From an uncultured Alkalilimnicola sp. (GTDB taxonomy: Bacteria; Pseudomonadota; Gammaproteobacteria; Nitrococcales; AK92): a stretch of 25,967 nt of DNA. Position 1 is the first letter of the stretch. Each line of letters starts with the position of its first letter. Positions 22,736-25,967 of the stretch are shown one piece after another. The position numbers were made by a program, and so were the translations under genes. The notes under the pieces were generated by a model. That model worked only from the letters and a program-made list of their open reading frames with translations. It was not told the DNA's origin and did not search any database. Location of the stretch: NCBI GenBank assembly GCA_937951875.1, contig CALGAN010000046.1, positions 1-25,967 on the forward strand, written 5' to 3'.

Positions 22736-25450
22736 TCAGCGCTCCTGTTTCCTGAGCAGCGCCGCCGCCAGCGCCAGCAGTACCGGGGTCGCCAGCGCCA
22801 GCGGCAGGAAGGACTGGGACAGATCGGCGAAGTCCAGGCCCTTGGAGAAGGTGCCGCGGGCGATGGTGAGGAAATGGGTGGTCGGATAGATCTCGCCGAT
22901 CAGCCGGCCGCTGCCCTCCAGCGACGACACCGGGTTGATCATGCCCGAGAACTGCGCCGCCGGCAGCATGGTCAGGATGGCCGTGGCGAAGATCGCGGCG
23001 ATCTGGCTGCGGGTGAAGGTCGAGAACAGCAGGCCCGTGGCGGTCGAGGCCATCACGTACAGCAGCGCGCCGACGGTGAGGGTCAGCAGGCTGCCGGTCA
23101 TCGGCACCCGGAACAGCCCCACCGCCAGCACGAACAGCAGCAGGAAATTGAGCATGGCTAGCGCGATGTAGGGCAGCTGCTTGCCGAGCAGGAATTCCAG
23201 GCGCGTGACCGGCGTGACGTAGAAGTTGACGATTGAGCCCAGCTCCTTCTCGCGCACCACGCTCAGCGCGGTCAGCATGGCGGGGATGAGCATCAGCAGC
23301 AGCGGAATGACCGCTGGCACCATCGCCACCAGGCTCTTGACGTCGGGGTTGTAGCGGAACCGGGTTTCGATGTTGACCGACGAACTCACGTCGTAACCGC
23401 GGCGCGCCGCCAGATCGGCCAGCCAGTGCGCGTGCATGCCCTGCACGTAGCCGCGCACGGTCTCGGCCCGCATCGGCATGGCGCCGTCGATCCAGGCGCC
23501 GATCGCCACCGCGTCGCCGCGCGCCAGATCGCGGGCGAAACCGGGCGGGATCTCCAGCGCCAGGCTCAGCTCGCCCGAGCGCATGCGCCGATCCAGGTCC
23601 TCGTAATCGAGGATCGGCGGGCGCTCGACGAAGTAGCGCGAACCGGCGATGCCCAGCACGTAATCGCGGCTCAGGCCGGTTTGGTCGCGGTCGAGCACGG
23701 CGAAGGTCAGATCCTCCACGTCCATGCTGATGCCATAGCCCATCACCAGCATCAGGATCAGGCTGCCCAGCAGCGCCAGCGTGGCGCGGATCGGATCGCG
23801 CGCCAGCTCCAGCGCCTCGCGCCGCGCGTAGCTGTACATGCGCCGCGGGTCGAAGCGCCGCCGCCGCTCGGCGTGGGCCGGCACCGCCGACGGCACGGCG
23901 GCGGCCGCCGCCGTCGGCTCGGCGTCGACCGCCTCTTCGAGATAGGCGATGAAGGCGTCCTCCAGCGAGTCCACCCCGCGCCGCCGCTTGAGCTCCTCCG
24001 GGGTGCCGCTCACCAGCACCCGCCCGGCGTGCATCAGCGAGATCCGGTCGCAGCGCTCGGCCTCGTTCATGAAGTGGGTGGAGATGAAGATGGTCACCCG
24101 GTCACGCCGCGACAGCTCGATCAGCGCCCGCCAGAACTCGTCGCGCGCCACCGGGTCCACGCCCGAGGTCGGCTCGTCGAGGATCAGCATTTCCGGGCCG
24201 TGGATCATCGCCACCGCCAGCGACAGGCGCTGGCGCTGCCCCAGCGGCAGCGCCGCCGGCAGCGTGTCCATCACCTCGGTGAGCCCGAAGCGGCGCGCCA
24301 TCTCCGCCACCCGCCCCGGGATCGTTTCCTCCGGCAGCCGGAACAGCCTGGCGTGCAGCTCCAGGTTCTGGCGCACCGTCAGCTCGCTGTACAGCGAGAA
24401 CGACTGCGACATGTAGCCGACCCGCCGGCGGGTATCCAGATCGTGCGGGTCGATCTCCTGACCGAACAGTCGCGCCCGGCCCTCGGTGGCCGGCAGCAGT
24501 CCGGTCAGCATCTTCATGGTGGTGGTCTTGCCGCAGCCGTTGGAGCCGAGGAAGCCGAAAATCTCGCCGCGCTCGATCCGCAGATCGACCCGGTCGACCG
24601 CCGTGAAATCGCCGAAGCGCTTGGTCAGCCCCTCGGCCTCGATCGCCAGCTCGCCGTCGCCCACGACGCGCTCGCCCTTCTCCACCGGTTTGTGGCCGCG
24701 GCGCTTGTCCTCCGGGAGCAGCGCGATGAACGCCGCCTCCAGCGAGGCCGCCCCGGTGCGCGCCAACAGCTCGGCGGGCGTGCCGGTCGCCAGCACCCGC
24801 CCGGCGTCCATCGCCACCAGCCAATCGAAGCGCGCCGCCTCCTCCATGTAGGCGGTCGCCACCAGCACGCTCATCCCCGGCCGGCTGGCGCGGATATGGC
24901 CGATCAGCTCCCAGAACTGACGGCGCGACAGCGGATCGACGCCGGTGGTCGGCTCGTCGAGGATCAGCAGCTCGGGGTCGTGGATCAGCGCGCAGCACAG
25001 CCCGAGCTTTTGCTTCATGCCGCCCGATAGCTTGCCGGCCGGGCGCTCGCTGAACCGCAGCAGCCCGGTGGCGGCGAGCAGCTCGCGGATGCGCCGGTCG
25101 CGCTCGGCGGCGTCATGGCCGAACAACCGTCCGAAGAAATCGACGTTCTCGTACACCGACAACGTCGGGTACAGGTTCTTGCCCAGCCCTTGCGGCATGT
25201 AGGCGATGCGCGGGCCGATCTCGCCGCGGTGGCGGGCGTTGCGCATGTCGCCGCCGAGCACGCGCAACTCGCCGTCCTGCACCGCGCGGGCGCCGGCGAT
25301 CAGCGCCAACAAGCTGGACTTGCCGACGCCGTCAGGCCCGATCAGGCCCACCATGCAACCGGCCGGCAGATCCAGATCGACGTCGGCCAGCGCCACGGTG
25401 CTGCCGTAGCGCAGGCTCAGGGCGCGCAGCGAGGCGACCGGCGGGTTCAT
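22736..25450 (-). CDS. rbbA: RbbA-type ABC transporter: two ATPase domains fused to ABC-2 permease
   Basis: 904 residues (Escherichia RbbA about 911). NBD1 has Walker A GPDGVGKS (38-45), signature LSGGM (141-145) and Walker B D165-E166. Its switch histidine is replaced (VATAYMEEA, A200). NBD2 has Walker A GSNGCGKT (302-309), Walker B D425-E426 and a normal switch His (STHFMNEA). Its signature is degenerate (PLGQR, about 402-406). A linker rich in Ala follows near 510. The permease half (about 545-904) has an N-terminal helix, a periplasmic domain and five C-terminal helices with REKELGSIVNFYVTPVTRLE. In E. coli, RbbA is described as a ribosome-associated ATPase, but operon context supports a transporter. 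The ATG overlaps the yhiI stop (ATGA). A two-base gap separates it from yhhJ. Confidence 0.95.
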   Translation of the reverse strand: MNPPVASLRALSLRYGSTVALADVDLDLPAGCMVGLIGPDGVGKSSLLALIAGARAVQDGELRVLGGDMRNARHRGEIGPRIAYMPQGLGKNLYPTLSVYENVDFFGRLFGHDAAERDRRIRELLAATGLLRFSERPAGKLSGGMKQKLGLCCALIHDPELLILDEPTTGVDPLSRRQFWELIGHIRASRPGMSVLVATAYMEEAARFDWLVAMDAGRVLATGTPAELLARTGAASLEAAFIALLPEDKRRGHKPVEKGERVVGDGELAIEAEGLTKRFGDFTAVDRVDLRIERGEIFGFLGSNGCGKTTTMKMLTGLLPATEGRARLFGQEIDPHDLDTRRRVGYMSQSFSLYSELTVRQNLELHARLFRLPEETIPGRVAEMARRFGLTEVMDTLPAALPLGQRQRLSLAVAMIHGPEMLILDEPTSGVDPVARDEFWRALIELSRRDRVTIFISTHFMNEAERCDRISLMHAGRVLVSGTPEELKRRRGVDSLEDAFIAYLEEAVDAEPTAAAAAVPSAVPAHAERRRRFDPRRMYSYARREALELARDPIRATLALLGSLILMLVMGYGISMDVEDLTFAVLDRDQTGLSRDYVLGIAGSRYFVERPPILDYEDLDRRMRSGELSLALEIPPGFARDLARGDAVAIGAWIDGAMPMRAETVRGYVQGMHAHWLADLAARRGYDVSSSVNIETRFRYNPDVKSLVAMVPAVIPLLLMLIPAMLTALSVVREKELGSIVNFYVTPVTRLEFLLGKQLPYIALAMLNFLLLFVLAVGLFRVPMTGSLLTLTVGALLYVMASTATGLLFSTFTRSQIAAIFATAILTMLPAAQFSGMINPVSSLEGSGRLIGEIYPTTHFLTIARGTFSKGLDFADLSQSFLPLALATPVLLALAAALLRKQER

Positions 25451-25967
25451 TGCGGCAGCTTGACCTGCAGCTCAGCGGGCCACTGCGCGTTCGGATCGAC
25501 CAGCACGTAGCCCATGCCCGGCAGGCCGGTCTTGACGTTGACCTGATACTTCTTCAGCAGCTCCGGCGGAATCTGCAGGCGCACCCGGAAGGTCAGCTTC
25601 TGGCGCTCCTCGGCGGTTTCCACGGTCTTGGGGGTGAACTGGGCGACGTCGGAAACGAACGACACCCGCGCCGGAATCACGTACTGTGGTGCGGCGTCCA
25701 GCACCAGCCGCGCGTCGGCGCCGATGGCCAGGCGGCCGGCGTCGGCGGTGGACAGGAAGATGGTCATGTAGACGTCGCTGACGTCGAGCAGGTTGAGCAC
25801 GTTGCCGCCGGCGCCCAGCACCTCGCCGGGCTGGGCGATGCGGTACTGGATGCGGCCCGGGCGCGGCGAGCGCAGCACGGCGTCCTCGATCTCCACCTGC
25901 AGCCGCTCGACCGTGGCCCGCGCCGCGGCGTCGTTGGCCTCGGCGCCGATCACCTGCGAGGCGGCGG
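25447..25967 (-). CDS. yhiI: HlyD-family membrane fusion protein YhiI, C-terminal part (truncated by window edge)
   Basis: Partial: the frame is open to the right edge, leaving about 172 residues. It is the periplasmic adaptor of the exporter. Visible are the end of the coiled-coil hairpin (AARATVERLQVEIEDA), the second half of the lipoyl domain (VLRSPRPGRIQYRIAQPGEV, with GGNVLNLLDVSDVYM) and the beta-barrel domain (RLVLDAAPQYVIPARVSFVS). The C-terminal region includes NVKTGLPGMGYV. An internal GTG at 25953 is not the true start, because coding sequence continues upstream in frame. It overlaps rbbA by four bases, so translation is probably coupled. Confidence 0.92.
   Translation of the reverse strand, partial: AASQVIGAEANDAAARATVERLQVEIEDAVLRSPRPGRIQYRIAQPGEVLGAGGNVLNLLDVSDVYMTIFLSTADAGRLAIGADARLVLDAAPQYVIPARVSFVSDVAQFTPKTVETAEERQKLTFRVRLQIPPELLKKYQVNVKTGLPGMGYVLVDPNAQWPAELQVKLPQ

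Noticed and set aside
23426..25030. Plus-strand open frame of 534 codons inside rbbA
   Set aside because: His/Arg/Gln-rich antisense shadow of two ABC ATPase domains; no motif of its own.
1..25967. Mobile element, CRISPR array, tRNA or phage genes
   Set aside because: No transposase, integrase, direct repeat array, tRNA-like cloverleaf or terminal repeats were recognised by reading; composition looks even apart from short AT-rich promoters.

Overview
The window is a high-GC (about two thirds G+C by eye), densely coding chromosomal segment. It most likely comes from a high-GC gammaproteobacterium: a YfbR 5'-nucleotidase, a YliI-type sugar dehydrogenase, a YhdN/DUF1992 protein and a yhiI-rbbA-yhhJ exporter operon in the Escherichia order all point that way. 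This is homology recalled from memory, not a database search. I see no tRNA, rRNA, CRISPR array, insertion sequence, phage gene or attachment site.

Layout. (1) 1-4554, all minus strand: the N-terminal part of a response regulator-GGDEF protein cut by the left edge, a NOL1/NOP2/Sun-family RNA cytosine-C5 methyltransferase, and a FixLJ-type pair (GAF histidine kinase plus LuxR-type regulator) behind a TATAAT promoter. (2) 4584-8072: a clear intrinsic terminator, a DUF1992 gene, then the divergent plus-strand pair of a zinc alcohol dehydrogenase and a GabD-like succinate-semialdehyde dehydrogenase, ending in two strong hairpins. (3) 8080-13856, all minus: an Arg/Gln/Gly-rich small protein, a 58-residue ORF, yfbR, an SDR oxidoreductase, a PQQ-type sugar dehydrogenase, an APC amino-acid permease and an outer-membrane beta-barrel protein. 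(4) 14012-21603, plus: an HxlR regulator, a beta-phosphoglucomutase-like/trehalose-6-phosphate phosphatase fusion translationally coupled to a GH65 enzyme, a membrane PAS-GGDEF-EAL protein and a 53-residue membrane protein. (5) 21612-25967, minus: yhhJ, rbbA and the C-terminal part of yhiI.

Functional themes. The most striking locus is 14483-18528. Two genes overlapping by ATGA together carry the same three modules, in the same order, as the single mycobacterial protein OtsB1 (Rv2006). If active, they would dephosphorylate trehalose-6-phosphate, cleave an alpha-glucoside (probably phosphorolytically) and convert beta-glucose-1-phosphate to glucose-6-phosphate. A second theme is cyclic-di-GMP signalling with complementary damage. 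The left-edge protein has a ruined GGDEF site, while the 933-residue protein has an intact GGDEF and inhibitory site but an EAL domain missing two catalytic residues. RbbA shows paired losses in its two nucleotide sites that predict one degenerate and one active ATPase site.

Starts were chosen by Shine-Dalgarno, promoter position and family length. Several differ from the longest possible reading frame, and this is stated in those entries.
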